The position numbers were made by a program, and so were the translations under genes. A stretch of DNA of 64,000 nt from Mycolicibacterium setense (lineage in GTDB: Bacteria > Actinomycetota > Actinomycetes > Mycobacteriales > Mycobacteriaceae), in NCBI RefSeq assembly GCF_000805385.1, contig NZ_JTJW01000003.1, forward strand, positions 806,001-870,000. Direction: 5' to 3'. How positions within the stretch are numbered: the first letter of the stretch is position 1; the number at the start of each line of letters is the position of its first letter. Positions 44,092 through 53,200 of this stretch are shown here, piece after piece. The notes under the pieces are model-generated. The model was not told the DNA's origin and made no database searches. It saw nothing but the letters and a program-made list of their open reading frames with translations.

Positions 44092-45228
44092 ATGATCGCA
44101 TCCCGGATCGCGACGGTGTCCGCCCTGGCCGCGTCGGCCCTCGTCGCGGTGGGCCTGGCCGCGTGCGCACCGCCGCAGAAGGAGGCCGCGGGCGGCAAGA
44201 CCGACACCGGGGTCAAGGTTGCCGAGGCGAAGTCGGCCGCGGATTTCGGCGGGATGGACAAGCTGGTCGAAGCGGCCAAGGCCGAAGGCGAACTCAATGT
44301 CATTGCCCTGCCACCGGATTGGGCAAACTACGGCGCCATCATCAAGGCCTTCTCGGACAAGTACGGCATCAAGGTGAACTCGGCGCAGCCGGACGCCTCC
44401 AGTCAGGAGGAGATCAACGCCGCCAACCAGCAGAAGGGCAAGAGCACCGCGCCCGACGTGTTCGACCTGGGACAGTCGGTCGCGCTGGCCAATACGTCGA
44501 TGTTCGCGCCCTACAAGGTCGCGACGTTCGACGACATCCAGGACAAGCTCAAGGACCCCGACGGGGCCTGGGTCAACGACTACGGCGGGTTCATGTCGAT
44601 CGGCTTCGACTCGACCAAGGTCCCGCCGATCACCTCGGTCGACGACCTGCTCAAGCCCGAATACCACGGCAAGGTCGCGCTCAACGGCGATCCGACCCAG
44701 GCCGGCGCCGCCTTCGCCGGTGTGCTGATGGCGGCGGTGTCGCAGGGCGGCTCGGCCGATGACATCGCCCCCGGCGTGGAGTTCTTCGCGAAACTGAAGG
44801 AAGCGGGCAACTTCCTGCCGCTGGACCCGACGCCCGCCACCATCGAATCGGGTCAGACCCCGGTGGTGATCGACTGGAATTATCTCAACGGCACCGAGAG
44901 CCAGAAGGTCCCCGGCTGGCAGGTGATCGTTCCCCATGAAGCTCTCGTCGCCGGGTACTACTACCAGGCGATCAACAAGGACGCACCGCATCCGGCGGCG
45001 GCCCGGTTGTGGCAGGAATTCCTGTACAGCGACGAGGGGCAGAACCTCTACGCCAAGGGCGGGGTCCGCCCGGTACGCGCCGACAAGATGATCCTGGCGG
45101 GTACCGCCGACCGCGCCGCATTCGGCCAGTTGCCGCCCATCGACGGTCCGGTGACCATCGCGACCCAGGCCCAAACCGACACGGCCAACAAGTATCTGGC
45201 CGACAACTGGGCCAAGGCGATCGGCTGA
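44092..45228 (+). CDS. ABC importer substrate-binding lipoprotein
   Basis: 378 aa. GGAGG lies ~8 nt before the ATG at 44092. The lipobox LVAVGLAAC (Cys ~25) marks acylation and anchoring. The SBP_bac_6-type fold is shown by [22 protein letters not shown] split over [14 protein letters not shown], then VVIDWNYL and the C-terminal [12 protein letters not shown]. Related proteins bind polyamines, phosphonates, thiamine or ferric complexes, and no residue here decides among them. It is the first of four genes for a complete importer; the permease starts 9 bp later. Confidence 0.82.
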   Translation: MIASRIATVSALAASALVAVGLAACAPPQKEAAGGKTDTGVKVAEAKSAADFGGMDKLVEAAKAEGELNVIALPPDWANYGAIIKAFSDKYGIKVNSAQPDASSQEEINAANQQKGKSTAPDVFDLGQSVALANTSMFAPYKVATFDDIQDKLKDPDGAWVNDYGGFMSIGFDSTKVPPITSVDDLLKPEYHGKVALNGDPTQAGAAFAGVLMAAVSQGGSADDIAPGVEFFAKLKEAGNFLPLDPTPATIESGQTPVVIDWNYLNGTESQKVPGWQVIVPHEALVAGYYYQAINKDAPHPAAARLWQEFLYSDEGQNLYAKGGVRPVRADKMILAGTADRAAFGQLPPIDGPVTIATQAQTDTANKYLADNWAKAIG

Positions 45229-45236
45229 TTTCCGTC

Positions 45237-46088
45237 ATGGACATCCGCAGGCGTACTCGGGATGCCCTGCCGCTGCTGCCGTTCGTGGTGGTGGTGACGG
45301 TATTCCTGATCGTGCCGACGGTGACGGTGATCGTCATGGCGTTCTTCGCCGATGGATCGTTCTCTTTCGCCCGCATCGCCGCGCTGTTCTCGGGTACCGC
45401 GCTGGCGGCGCTGGCCAAAAGCATTGCGCTGTCGGCCAGTACGGCATTGATCGGGGCAGTGCTGGGGACGGTGCTGGCCTGGCTGATCGTCAGCAGCCCG
45501 CCGACGTCGATGCTTCGTCGCGCGGTGCTGGCACTGTGCAGTGTGCTGGCCCAGTTCGGCGGCGTGGCACTGGCTTTCGCGTTCCTGGCGACGATCGGGC
45601 TGAACGGTGTGCTGACGCTGTGGGTCTCGGAACACCTCGGTTGGGACCTGGCCGGCTCCGGCTGGTTGTACGGCCTGGCCGGACTCATCCTGGTCTACAG
45701 CTACTTTCAGATTCCATTGATGGTGATCGTGTTCCTGCCCGCGCTCGAGGGACTGCGCCGGCAGTGGCGTGAGGCCGCGGTGAGCCTCGGCGCGTCGCAA
45801 TGGCAGTACCTGCGGGAGGTCGCGGTGCCGTTGTTGAGCCCGGCCTTCCTCGGCTCGACACTGCTGTTGTTCGCCAATGCTTTCGCCGCATATGCCACCG
45901 CGGCGGCGCTGGTCAGCCAGGGCAGCCCGATCGTGCCGCTGTTGATCCGGGCCGCGCTCACCAGCGAGGTCGTGCTGGGGCAGTCCGGCTTTGCCTATGC
46001 GCTGGCATTGGAGATGATCGTGGTGGTCGCCGCGGTGATGATCGCCTACAACGCGCTGGTGCGCCGGACGGCGAGGTGGCTCAAGTGA
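45237..46088 (+). CDS. ABC importer permease, subunit 1
   Basis: 283 aa with six membrane helices, the first at ~15-37 (LLPFVVVVTVFLIVPTVTVIVMAF). The EAA loop reads EAAVSLGASQWQYLREVAVPLLSPAFLGS, here noted in two parts (EAAVSLGASQ; VAVPLLSPA), and docks on the ATPase. It is a type I importer permease of the CysT/PotB group. It begins 8 bp after the binding protein and its stop overlaps the second permease. Confidence 0.85.
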   Translation: MDIRRRTRDALPLLPFVVVVTVFLIVPTVTVIVMAFFADGSFSFARIAALFSGTALAALAKSIALSASTALIGAVLGTVLAWLIVSSPPTSMLRRAVLALCSVLAQFGGVALAFAFLATIGLNGVLTLWVSEHLGWDLAGSGWLYGLAGLILVYSYFQIPLMVIVFLPALEGLRRQWREAAVSLGASQWQYLREVAVPLLSPAFLGSTLLLFANAFAAYATAAALVSQGSPIVPLLIRAALTSEVVLGQSGFAYALALEMIVVVAAVMIAYNALVRRTARWLK

Positions 46089-46873
46089 ATCCTGCGTTTC
46101 TGCGCACCGCTGGGCGATGGGCACTGTGGGTACTGTTCGGCTTGTTCTTCCTGTTCCCGCTGTACGCCATGGCGGATTTCTCCACCCGCAATCTGATCGA
46201 GGGCGGGCGCACCGCCGCATCCTGGCGCAACCTGGTGGCCGACGAGGCGCTCTATCACGCCGTCGTCATGTCCTTGTTGCTCGCGGTGTTCACCGTCATC
46301 GCGATGCTGGTTCTGTTGGTGCCGACGATGATCTGGGTGCGCCTGCGGGCGCAGTGGGCCGGGCGGTTCGTGGAGTTTCTGTGTCTGCTGCCGTTGACCA
46401 TCCCGGCCCTGGTGGTCGTGGTGGGCCTGCGCAACGTGTACCTGTGGGTCACTTACCTTCTCGGTGAATCGGCACTCACGCTGACGTTCGTGTACGTGGT
46501 GCTGGTGCTGCCGTTCGCCTACCGGGCAATCGATTCCGCGCTGGCCGCCATCGACCTGCAGACCCTGGCGGAAGCCGCCCGGTCGCTGGGGGCCGGCTGG
46601 GTGTCGACGATCGGGCGGGTGATCGTGCCCAACATCTGGTCCGGAATCCTGTCGGCGGCATTCATCTCCATTGCGGTGGTGCTAGGGGAATACACCATCG
46701 CCTCGTTGAGCGGCTTCGAGACGCTGCCGGTTCAGATCGTGGCGATCGGCAAGGTCGACGGCCCGACATCGGTGGCCGCCTCGCTGGCCACCCTGCTGCT
46801 CGGCTTCGCGTTGTTGTTGGTACTGGCGGCCCTCACCCGAGGCCGCCGCAGGATGTCAGGAGTTCAGCAGTGA
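46085..46873 (+). CDS. ABC importer permease, subunit 2
   Basis: 262 aa, GTG start overlapping the previous stop by 4 bp. It has six helices, starting WALWVLFGLFFLFPLYAM. The EAA motif is EAARSLGAGWVSTIGRVIVP. It pairs with subunit 1 as the transmembrane channel (PotC/phnV-like). The stop again overlaps the ATPase start (GTGA), so the four genes are tightly coupled. Confidence 0.85.
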   Translation: MNPAFLRTAGRWALWVLFGLFFLFPLYAMADFSTRNLIEGGRTAASWRNLVADEALYHAVVMSLLLAVFTVIAMLVLLVPTMIWVRLRAQWAGRFVEFLCLLPLTIPALVVVVGLRNVYLWVTYLLGESALTLTFVYVVLVLPFAYRAIDSALAAIDLQTLAEAARSLGAGWVSTIGRVIVPNIWSGILSAAFISIAVVLGEYTIASLSGFETLPVQIVAIGKVDGPTSVAASLATLLLGFALLLVLAALTRGRRRMSGVQQ

Positions 46874-47910
46874 GCATCGGTGCCGGTGTGCGGGTTGAAC
46901 TTCGGCACCTCACCCGCACGTACGGCAACGTCAACGCGCTCGATGGGCTGAGCCTGTCCATCGAGCCGGGGGAGTTGGTGGCACTGCTCGGGCCATCGGG
47001 CTGCGGCAAGACCACCGCTCTGCGAATCCTGGCCGGACTGGAAGAGGCGACCTCCGGTGCCGTGCTGGTCGGCGGGCGTGACATCAGCTCGGTGCCGGCC
47101 AGCAAGCGGGACATGGGCATGGTGTTCCAGGCTTACAGCCTGTTCCCGCACCTGACCGTGCTGGACAACGTCGCATTCGGTTTGAAGATGCGGGGAAAGC
47201 CCAAGCGGGACAGGCTGTTACAAGCCGCGGACATGCTCGACCTGGTGGGCCTGGCCGCGCACAAGAACAAGTACGCCAACGAGTTGTCCGGCGGCGAGCA
47301 GCAGCGGGTGGCTCTGGCCCGGGCCCTGGCGATCGAGCCGAGGGTGCTGCTGCTCGACGAGCCGCTGTCGGCGTTGGACGCCAAGGTGCGCTCCCAACTG
47401 CGCGACGAGATCCGCCGGGTACAGCTGGAAGTCGGGACCACCACATTGTTCGTCACCCACGATCAGGAGGAGGCTCTGGCCGTTGCGGACCGGGTCGGGG
47501 TGATGAGTCACGGCAAACTCGAGCAGCTCGCCACTCCGGCCGTGCTCTATGCGCAGCCGGCCACTCCGTTCGTCGCCGAGTTCGTCGGCTTGCACAACAA
47601 GGTGCGCGCAAGAGTGTCCGGTGGCCGCGCCAGACTGCTGGGCGCCGAGTTGCCGACCCTGCCCGGGTCGATTACCTCAGGTGCGGGTACCGCGATGCTG
47701 CGTCCGGAGGCGATCCGGGTCCGCGAAGACCCGGACGGGCCCGCGGTGGTCGAGTCCGTGGCCTTCCTGGGGCCGACGTCTCACGTGTATCTGAGCCTGC
47801 CGGACGGTTCGCTCATCCACGCGCAGCTGCCCAGCTCCAGGGCGCGCGCGTTCAGCCCGGGTGTGGTGGTGAGCCTCGCGTTGGAGCGGGCCCCCGTGCT
47901 GGTGATCTAG
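46870..47910 (+). CDS. ABC importer ATPase (PotA/FbpC-type)
   Basis: 346 aa, GTG start. Walker A GPSGCGKTT, Q-loop VFQAYSLFP, signature LSGGEQQR, Walker B LLLDEPLSALD and H-loop FVTHDQEEAL are all intact. The C-terminal ~110 residues are a TOBE domain (AMLRPEAIRVRED; AFLGPTSHVYLSL). It drives import by the two permeases and lipoprotein upstream. PotA/FbpC/PhnT-type ATPases cannot be told apart from sequence alone here. Confidence 0.88.
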   Translation: MSIGAGVRVELRHLTRTYGNVNALDGLSLSIEPGELVALLGPSGCGKTTALRILAGLEEATSGAVLVGGRDISSVPASKRDMGMVFQAYSLFPHLTVLDNVAFGLKMRGKPKRDRLLQAADMLDLVGLAAHKNKYANELSGGEQQRVALARALAIEPRVLLLDEPLSALDAKVRSQLRDEIRRVQLEVGTTTLFVTHDQEEALAVADRVGVMSHGKLEQLATPAVLYAQPATPFVAEFVGLHNKVRARVSGGRARLLGAELPTLPGSITSGAGTAMLRPEAIRVREDPDGPAVVESVAFLGPTSHVYLSLPDGSLIHAQLPSSRARAFSPGVVVSLALERAPVLVI

Positions 47911-47993
47911 GCCCCTCGCAGACGCTCACCGCTTTCCACCGGAGGGCGGTAACTTTCGTGCCCGCGCAGCCGTGGCGTGGAAAACGGCGGCGG

Positions 47994-48008
47994 AAAACGG
48001 CTCAGCCG
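47994..48008 (-). terminator. Short intrinsic terminator after the OPRT-like gene
   Basis: On the minus strand CGGC, 3 nt, GCCG is followed by four U just after the OPRT-like stop. A second GGAAAACGGC copy precedes it. The stem is short, so strength is doubtful. Confidence 0.4.
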
Positions 48009-48011
48009 GCC

Positions 48012-48581
48012 CTAAACGTCCTTGACCGGTTCGATGCCCAGATCGCGGTAGGTGACCAGCGCCGCGAACGGAACCCCGCGCTCGGCGAACCGCCCGGTTG
48101 CGACGTCGCCGCGGTCGACCATCGGGATCACCCCGGTGACGACGGCACCGACGGACGTCACCCGCTCATAGGCGATCTCGGTCGAACCACCGGTGCTGAT
48201 GACGTCGTCGACCAGCAGCACGCGGGTGCCGGGCTCGAGCCGGGTGCCCTCGATCCACTGCTCCCGCCCGCGTGACTTCTGTTCCTTGCGTACCGAGAAC
48301 CACGCCTTGCCGGTCACCATGGCGACCCCGTGGGCCAGCGGATCGGCACCCATGGTGAGCCCACCGACGGCGTCGAATTCGATGCCGCTCGCGGCCGCCA
48401 GATCGGCGACCGCCCGGCTCACGATGGCCATGCGCTCACCGGTGTCGATGGCGTACTTGCCATCGATGTAGTCGTGGCTCAGCTGCCCGCTGGCCAGCCG
48501 GAACGGTTCCTCACGGTGTTCGTAACCGCGGGTGCGGATCAAATCGAAGGCGGCTTGCCAGGTCTGCGGGCGCTCAGGCAT
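48012..48581 (-). CDS. Orotate phosphoribosyltransferase-like protein
   Basis: 189 aa. The PRPP-binding motif is VLLVDDVISTGGS (~residue 121-133). The OPRT signatures are present: FRLASGQLSHDYIDGKY for the orotate side and VRKEQKSRG for the mobile loop Lys residues. Both are needed for orotate + PRPP to OMP. The gene stands outside a pyr cluster, so whether it is the housekeeping pyrE or a paralogue acting on another base cannot be decided here. It has its own possible terminator. The 33-bp gap to the next minus-strand gene allows co-transcription. Confidence 0.78.
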   Translation of the reverse strand: MPERPQTWQAAFDLIRTRGYEHREEPFRLASGQLSHDYIDGKYAIDTGERMAIVSRAVADLAAASGIEFDAVGGLTMGADPLAHGVAMVTGKAWFSVRKEQKSRGREQWIEGTRLEPGTRVLLVDDVISTGGSTEIAYERVTSVGAVVTGVIPMVDRGDVATGRFAERGVPFAALVTYRDLGIEPVKDV

Positions 48582-48614
48582 ACCAGCGATCGTATTGCAC
48601 CGCCCGGTGCGGCC

Positions 48615-49409
48615 TCAGGCCTGCCTGGCGCGCCGGGCCAACTCGACTGTGGCCGCCCGTAACTCACCATAGGAGCTGGTCGGCGCGGCGTAGCCAACGC
48701 GAATGTAGGCCATCCCGCGTTCGGTGGTGACCCGCAGATCCAGGCCGTACCGGTCCGCGCCGGTGCACACCGCCGAGGTGGTGTCGGGGTAGCCGCCGAG
48801 GGTGCGGGCCATGTCGGCCAGCGAATCGGCGTGGTCGGCGTTGAGATGGGCGATCGCGCCTGCAGCCTGGGGCGCGACCGGGTCGGGTTCGGCGGCGGCA
48901 TAGGACTCACCGGTGGCCGAGTCCATCCGGCCGTATCCGCCGACCCAGCGCACCCGCTGAACCCGTAGCACCCACAGCGAGAAGTCGCTGAAGTCGATGT
49001 AATAGCGGGCGGCGGCCACCGCGTCCAGGTGGGCCTGCCGGGCAGCGGCAACCTCGTCACCGGACGGCCGCTCGGCGATGCCGGCCAGCGTGATGCGACT
49101 GCTGGCCAACGGATCCGAGCCCGCGTCGGGGGCGACGATGGAGATGCTGGCCCGCGGGTCACGCGCGAGGTTGCGCCCGTGCTCGGCCATGTTCGACACG
49201 CACAGCACCGGCGCGCCGCCCAGGAGTCCGTAGGTGACGAACGACGCCCACGGGTCGCCGTCGGCGGTGAGCGAGGCCAGCGTGCCTGCGTTCGTCGACG
49301 CGGCGATCGTGCGGGCTTCCTCGGCCGCAGACGGACGTGCCCCCTCGGTGACCTCCGTCAGTGGGGGAGGAACCGAAGGGGCATCACCGGGGTTGCCGTG
49401 ATCAGCCAC
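48615..49409 (-). CDS. HugZ-like split-barrel protein with DUF2470 domain
   Basis: 264 aa. The N-terminal PPOX/FMN-binding split barrel spans ~25-165 (AGTLASLTADGDPWASFVTYG; NLARDPRASISI). The C-terminal DUF2470 is at ~180-262 (AIAHLNADHADSLADMARTLGG; YIRVGYAAP). This pairing is the HugZ/heme-utilisation type, where the H-x-x-H region (LNADHADS) contacts heme. A role in heme breakdown or storage is suggested by family. It overlaps the upstream HTH-like gene by 8 bp, so the two are co-expressed. Confidence 0.78.
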   Translation of the reverse strand: MADHGNPGDAPSVPPPLTEVTEGARPSAAEEARTIAASTNAGTLASLTADGDPWASFVTYGLLGGAPVLCVSNMAEHGRNLARDPRASISIVAPDAGSDPLASSRITLAGIAERPSGDEVAAARQAHLDAVAAARYYIDFSDFSLWVLRVQRVRWVGGYGRMDSATGESYAAAEPDPVAPQAAGAIAHLNADHADSLADMARTLGGYPDTTSAVCTGADRYGLDLRVTTERGMAYIRVGYAAPTSSYGELRAATVELARRARQA

Positions 49410-49899
49410 CGAGCGCGGCGATCAGGTCCTTGATCTGAGCGGTCTCGGCCTCGGTCGCGGGCTCCTCGGCCTCTACGGCCTCGATGAGGTCCTTGCGCAG
49501 GCCGACGCCGTTGGCGGCTTCCTCCGTGGACAGCTTCGCGCGGCCGCGTGCCACGTAGAGACGCTGACCGAGCGTGGCGCCGGGGCCCTCGGACGCGGCC
49601 GTCATCAGCTCGTCGTAGCGGTGCCGTACGCCGCTGAGCGCGACGATGACGGACGGGGTGACGCGGCTGCGGCCCGCCGCCTCCGACAGCGACGTCTGCA
49701 GCTTGCGCAGACCGCTGAGGACGACCGCGGCGCGGTCGGCGTACTCAGGGTCACCGACCGGCGGTAGCGCGTCGATCGCTGCGACGTACATGTGCATCGC
49801 CGCATCGGACAGACCAACGATTACTGGTGCTTCACCGTCATTTGGTGCGGACTCACCCACAGGCCATCCCTCGTCGAATGTTCGTGATCGCCGGCCCAT
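49402..49899 (-). CDS. Small HTH-like mycobacterial protein
   Basis: 165 aa from the ATG at 49899. The middle (~45-100) is helical. The C-terminal ~60 residues (LGQRLYVARGRAKLSTEEAANGV followed by GLRKDLIEAVEAEE) have the layout of an XRE-type HTH without the usual long recognition helix. No function is known to me. It overlaps the HugZ-like gene by 8 bp and is divergent from treS across 188 bp. Confidence 0.6.
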   Translation of the reverse strand: MGRRSRTFDEGWPVGESAPNDGEAPVIVGLSDAAMHMYVAAIDALPPVGDPEYADRAAVVLSGLRKLQTSLSEAAGRSRVTPSVIVALSGVRHRYDELMTAASEGPGATLGQRLYVARGRAKLSTEEAANGVGLRKDLIEAVEAEEPATEAETAQIKDLIAALGG

Positions 49900-50087
49900 A
49901 GCCGACGAGGAGATCAAATGCGGGAAAAACGTAACCCGTCGCCGTCTCTTATTCAACCGTTAGTTTTTCCGCAAACACCTGCGCGTGGGCGAATCACGTT
50001 GCTGCAGGATCATTTCGGAGTCGCTATGGCCGTCGGCGGACGCGTGCAGGTGTCGGGAGCCGTTCGAGTGGGTACGTTGGAAGGCTG
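49900..50087. other. Divergent promoter region upstream of treS
   Basis: 188 bp between divergent genes, no ORF supported. An AT-richer stretch at ~49948-49972 could hold promoter elements. A long-range inverted repeat (ACACCTGC at 49975, GCAGGTGT at 50046) could fold the treS leader, but with a 63-nt loop it is weak. The treS ribosome site GGAAGG is 4 nt before its ATG. Confidence 0.4.
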
Positions 50088-51848
50088 ATGGACAACGTTC
50101 AGAACGGCCACTCGATGGTCGAGCATCCGACCGCCGAGGAATTCGTCCACGCCAGAACGCTGCCGACAGACCGCGACTGGTTCAAGCGGGCGGTTTTCTA
50201 CGAGGTCCTGGTCCGCGCGTTCTACGACTCCAACGCAGACGGTGTGGGCGATCTGCGGGGCCTGACGCAACAACTCGACTACCTCAAGTGGCTGGGCGTG
50301 GACTGCCTCTGGCTGCCGCCTTTCTACGATTCGCCCCTGCGTGACGGTGGCTATGACATCCGGGACTTCTACAAGGTGCTGCCCGAGTTCGGCACGGTGG
50401 AGGACTTCGTCACGCTGCTCGACGGCGCGCACCGCAGGGGCATTCGCGTCATCACGGACCTGGTGATGAACCACACCTCCGACTCCCACGCCTGGTTCCA
50501 GGAGTCGCGACACAACCCCGACGGTCCGTACGGCGACTTCTACGTCTGGAGCGACAGCAGCGACCGCTACCCGGATGCCCGCATCATCTTCGTCGACACC
50601 GAGGAGTCCAACTGGACCTTCGACCCGGTGCGCCGGCAATTTTATTGGCACCGCTTCTTCTCGCACCAGCCCGACCTGAACTACGACAACCCCGCCGTGC
50701 AGGAAGCCATGATCGATGTGCTGCGGTTCTGGCTCGATCTCGGTATCGACGGTTTCCGGCTCGACGCGGTGCCGTACCTGTTCGAGCGCGACGGCACCAA
50801 TTGCGAGAACCTTCCCGAGACGCACGCCTTCCTCAAACGCTGCCGCAAGGTCGTCGACGACGAATTCCCCGGCCGGGTGCTGCTGGCGGAGGCCAACCAA
50901 TGGCCGGCTGATGTCGTGGAGTATTTCGGTGATCCGAACACCGGGGGCGACGAATGCCACATGGCGTTCCACTTCCCGTTGATGCCGCGGATCTTCATGG
51001 CGGTGCGCCGCGAGTCGAGGTTCCCGATCTCGGAGATCCTGGCCCAGACGCCCGCGATACCGGACATGGCGCAGTGGGGCATCTTCCTGCGCAACCACGA
51101 CGAGCTGACGCTGGAGATGGTCACCGACGACGAGCGTGACTACATGTACGCCGAATACGCGAAGGATCCGCGGATGAAGGCCAATGTCGGTATCCGCCGG
51201 CGGCTGGCCCCGTTGCTGGAGAACGACCGCAACCAGATCGAGCTGTTCACCGCACTGCTGCTGTCCCTGCCCGGCTCGCCGGTGCTCTACTACGGCGACG
51301 AGATCGGTATGGGCGACATCATCTGGCTCGGCGACCGCGACAGCGTGCGCACCCCGATGCAATGGACGCCGGACCGCAACACCGGGTTCTCAACGGCCAA
51401 CCCCGGCCGGCTGTACCTGCCGCCGAACCAGGACGCGGTGTACGGCTACCAGTCGGTCAATGTCGAAGCCCAGCGCGACAGTTCGACATCGCTGCTGAAC
51501 TGGACTCGCAACATGCTTGCCGTGCGGGGCCGCCACGATGCGTTCGCCGTCGGGACGTTCCGCGAGCTGGGCGGCTCCAATCCGTCGGTGCTGGCCTATG
51601 TGCGTGAGCTCCAGGAGGAACCCGGTGTCGAGGGCGATGCCATCCTCTGCGTCAACAATCTGTCGCGGTTCCCGCAGCCCATCGAACTGAATTTGCAGGA
51701 GTGGAACGGGTATACGCCCATCGAGATGTCCGGCTACGTGGAGTTCCCCAGTATCGGCCAGCTGCCGTACCTGTTGACGCTGCCGGGACACGGGTTCTAC
51801 TGGTTTCAGCTCCGCGAGCCCGAACAAGATCCTGGAGTACAGCAATGA
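50088..51848 (+). CDS. treS: Trehalose synthase / amylase TreS
   Basis: 586 aa GH13 enzyme. The catalytic triad is visible: nucleophile Asp226 (GFRLDAVPY), acid/base Glu268 (LLAEANQ) and Asp338 (RNHDEL); also DLVMNHTS for the first conserved region. It isomerises maltose and trehalose; in mycobacteria the complex with maltokinase channels trehalose to maltose-1-phosphate for GlgE glucan synthesis. The stop overlaps the mak start by 4 bp (ATGA), in line with the known TreS-Mak (Pep2) complex. Confidence 0.95.
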   Translation: MDNVQNGHSMVEHPTAEEFVHARTLPTDRDWFKRAVFYEVLVRAFYDSNADGVGDLRGLTQQLDYLKWLGVDCLWLPPFYDSPLRDGGYDIRDFYKVLPEFGTVEDFVTLLDGAHRRGIRVITDLVMNHTSDSHAWFQESRHNPDGPYGDFYVWSDSSDRYPDARIIFVDTEESNWTFDPVRRQFYWHRFFSHQPDLNYDNPAVQEAMIDVLRFWLDLGIDGFRLDAVPYLFERDGTNCENLPETHAFLKRCRKVVDDEFPGRVLLAEANQWPADVVEYFGDPNTGGDECHMAFHFPLMPRIFMAVRRESRFPISEILAQTPAIPDMAQWGIFLRNHDELTLEMVTDDERDYMYAEYAKDPRMKANVGIRRRLAPLLENDRNQIELFTALLLSLPGSPVLYYGDEIGMGDIIWLGDRDSVRTPMQWTPDRNTGFSTANPGRLYLPPNQDAVYGYQSVNVEAQRDSSTSLLNWTRNMLAVRGRHDAFAVGTFRELGGSNPSVLAYVRELQEEPGVEGDAILCVNNLSRFPQPIELNLQEWNGYTPIEMSGYVEFPSIGQLPYLLTLPGHGFYWFQLREPEQDPGVQQ

Positions 51849-53167
51849 GCGTCGAATTCGGTGACTGGCTCAGTCAGCAGCGGTGGTATGCCGGCCGCGG
51901 TCGCGAGTTGACCGCCGCCACACCAGGTTTGGTGGTCTCGCTTGGCGACGACCTCGATCTCATCTTGCTGAAGGTGTCTTACGCAGACGGTGCCACCGAG
52001 CGCTATCAGGTGCCGGTGAAGTGGGATGCCGACCCCCTCGACGAGTTCAGCTCCGTGGCCACGATCGGCAGTGGCGACGGCCGGACCGCCTACGACGCGC
52101 TCTATGACCAGGGTGCGGCGCGATACCTGTTGGAGACGATCGACCGTTCGGCCACTGTGGGCGAACTGCGGTGCAGCAAGGAGCCCGGCGCCACCCTGCC
52201 GCTGGACGCCCCGCCACGGGTGTCGTCGGCCGAACAGAGCAACACCAGTGTGGTGTTCGGGCAGGACGCCGTGCTCAAGGTGTTCCGCAGGATCACCCCG
52301 GGCGTCAACCCCGACATCGAACTCAACCGCGTACTGGCCAGGGCCGCCAACCCGCATGTGGCCGCCTTGCTCGGGTCGATGGAGATCGATTGGGACGGTG
52401 AGACTTTCGCGCTCGGTATGGTGACCGAGTTCGCCGCCAACTCTGCCGAGGGTTGGGACATGGCCACCGCGAGCACCCGCGATCTGTTCGCCGAAGGTGA
52501 CCTGTATGCCGACGAGGTGGGCGGAGACTTCGCCGCCGAGTCCTACCGTCTCGGTGAAGCGGTCGCCTCGGTGCACGCCTGCCTGGCCGAGGAGCTCGGT
52601 ACCGAGCGCGTGCCGTTCCCGGCCGAGCTCATGTCCACTCGGCTGGCGACCGCCGCGGAGGTGGTACCCGAACTGCGCCAACATGTCTCACTGATCGAGG
52701 ACCGCTACCGCAAGCTGGCCGACGAGCAGGTGAGCGTGCAGCGGATCCACGGCGATCTGCACCTGGGCCAGGTGCTGCGGACCCCCGAGCACTGGTTGCT
52801 GATCGACTTCGAAGGGGAGCCCGGCCAGCCGCTGCAACTGCGCCGCAGCCCGGATTCCCCGATGCGGGACGTGGCGGGCATGGTGCGGTCGTTCGAATAC
52901 GCGGCGTACGCCCGTCTGGTCGAGTTGGCGACCGAGGACGACCGGGCCCGCCAGTTGGCCGCCCGGGCCCGCGAATGGGCCGACCGCAACAGCACGGCGT
53001 TCTGTGAGGGTTATGCCGCGGTGGCCGAAGCGGATCCGCGCGAACATGGCGCTCTGCTGGCGGCCTATGAGCTGGACAAGGCGGTGTACGAGGTGGCCTA
53101 CGAGGCGCGGTATCGGCCTTCCTGGCTGCCGATACCACTGGGATCGGTGGCGCGTCTGGTCGGCTGA
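51845..53167 (+). CDS. mak: Maltokinase (Pep2-type)
   Basis: 440 aa. The N-terminal cap ([18 protein letters not shown]) and the kinase core with [26 protein letters not shown] split here as [10 protein letters not shown] and IDFEGEP are the Brenner-type catalytic loop and the metal-binding Asp (~residues 300-325). It phosphorylates maltose to maltose-1-phosphate using ATP. It is coupled to treS by a 4-bp overlap and matches the Rv0127 type. Together with TreS it feeds the GlgE pathway; glgX 6 kb away works on alpha-glucan in the other direction. Confidence 0.94.
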   Translation: MSVEFGDWLSQQRWYAGRGRELTAATPGLVVSLGDDLDLILLKVSYADGATERYQVPVKWDADPLDEFSSVATIGSGDGRTAYDALYDQGAARYLLETIDRSATVGELRCSKEPGATLPLDAPPRVSSAEQSNTSVVFGQDAVLKVFRRITPGVNPDIELNRVLARAANPHVAALLGSMEIDWDGETFALGMVTEFAANSAEGWDMATASTRDLFAEGDLYADEVGGDFAAESYRLGEAVASVHACLAEELGTERVPFPAELMSTRLATAAEVVPELRQHVSLIEDRYRKLADEQVSVQRIHGDLHLGQVLRTPEHWLLIDFEGEPGQPLQLRRSPDSPMRDVAGMVRSFEYAAYARLVELATEDDRARQLAARAREWADRNSTAFCEGYAAVAEADPREHGALLAAYELDKAVYEVAYEARYRPSWLPIPLGSVARLVG

Positions 53168-53178
53168 GGCCGACCCGC

Positions 53179-53200
53179 TATCTTCATTAGTATGCCTAAT
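53179..53200 (+). promoter_or_regulatory. Leaderless promoter and operator over the MFS start codon
   Basis: TATCTT (53179-53184) ends 7 nt before the ATG at 53192. The inverted repeat ATTAG, TATGC, CTAAT (53186-53200) contains the start codon itself. A MarR-type repressor here would block RNA polymerase at the start site. Confidence 0.5.

Noticed and set aside
44092..47910. Assignment of the four-gene importer to a named substrate (polyamine, iron, phosphonate, thiamine)
   Set aside because: The families overlap and no diagnostic binding residues or riboswitch are visible.
49975..50053. Stem-forming repeat in the treS leader
   Set aside because: The 8-bp arms are separated by 63 nt and no promoter position is known, so it may not be in one transcript.
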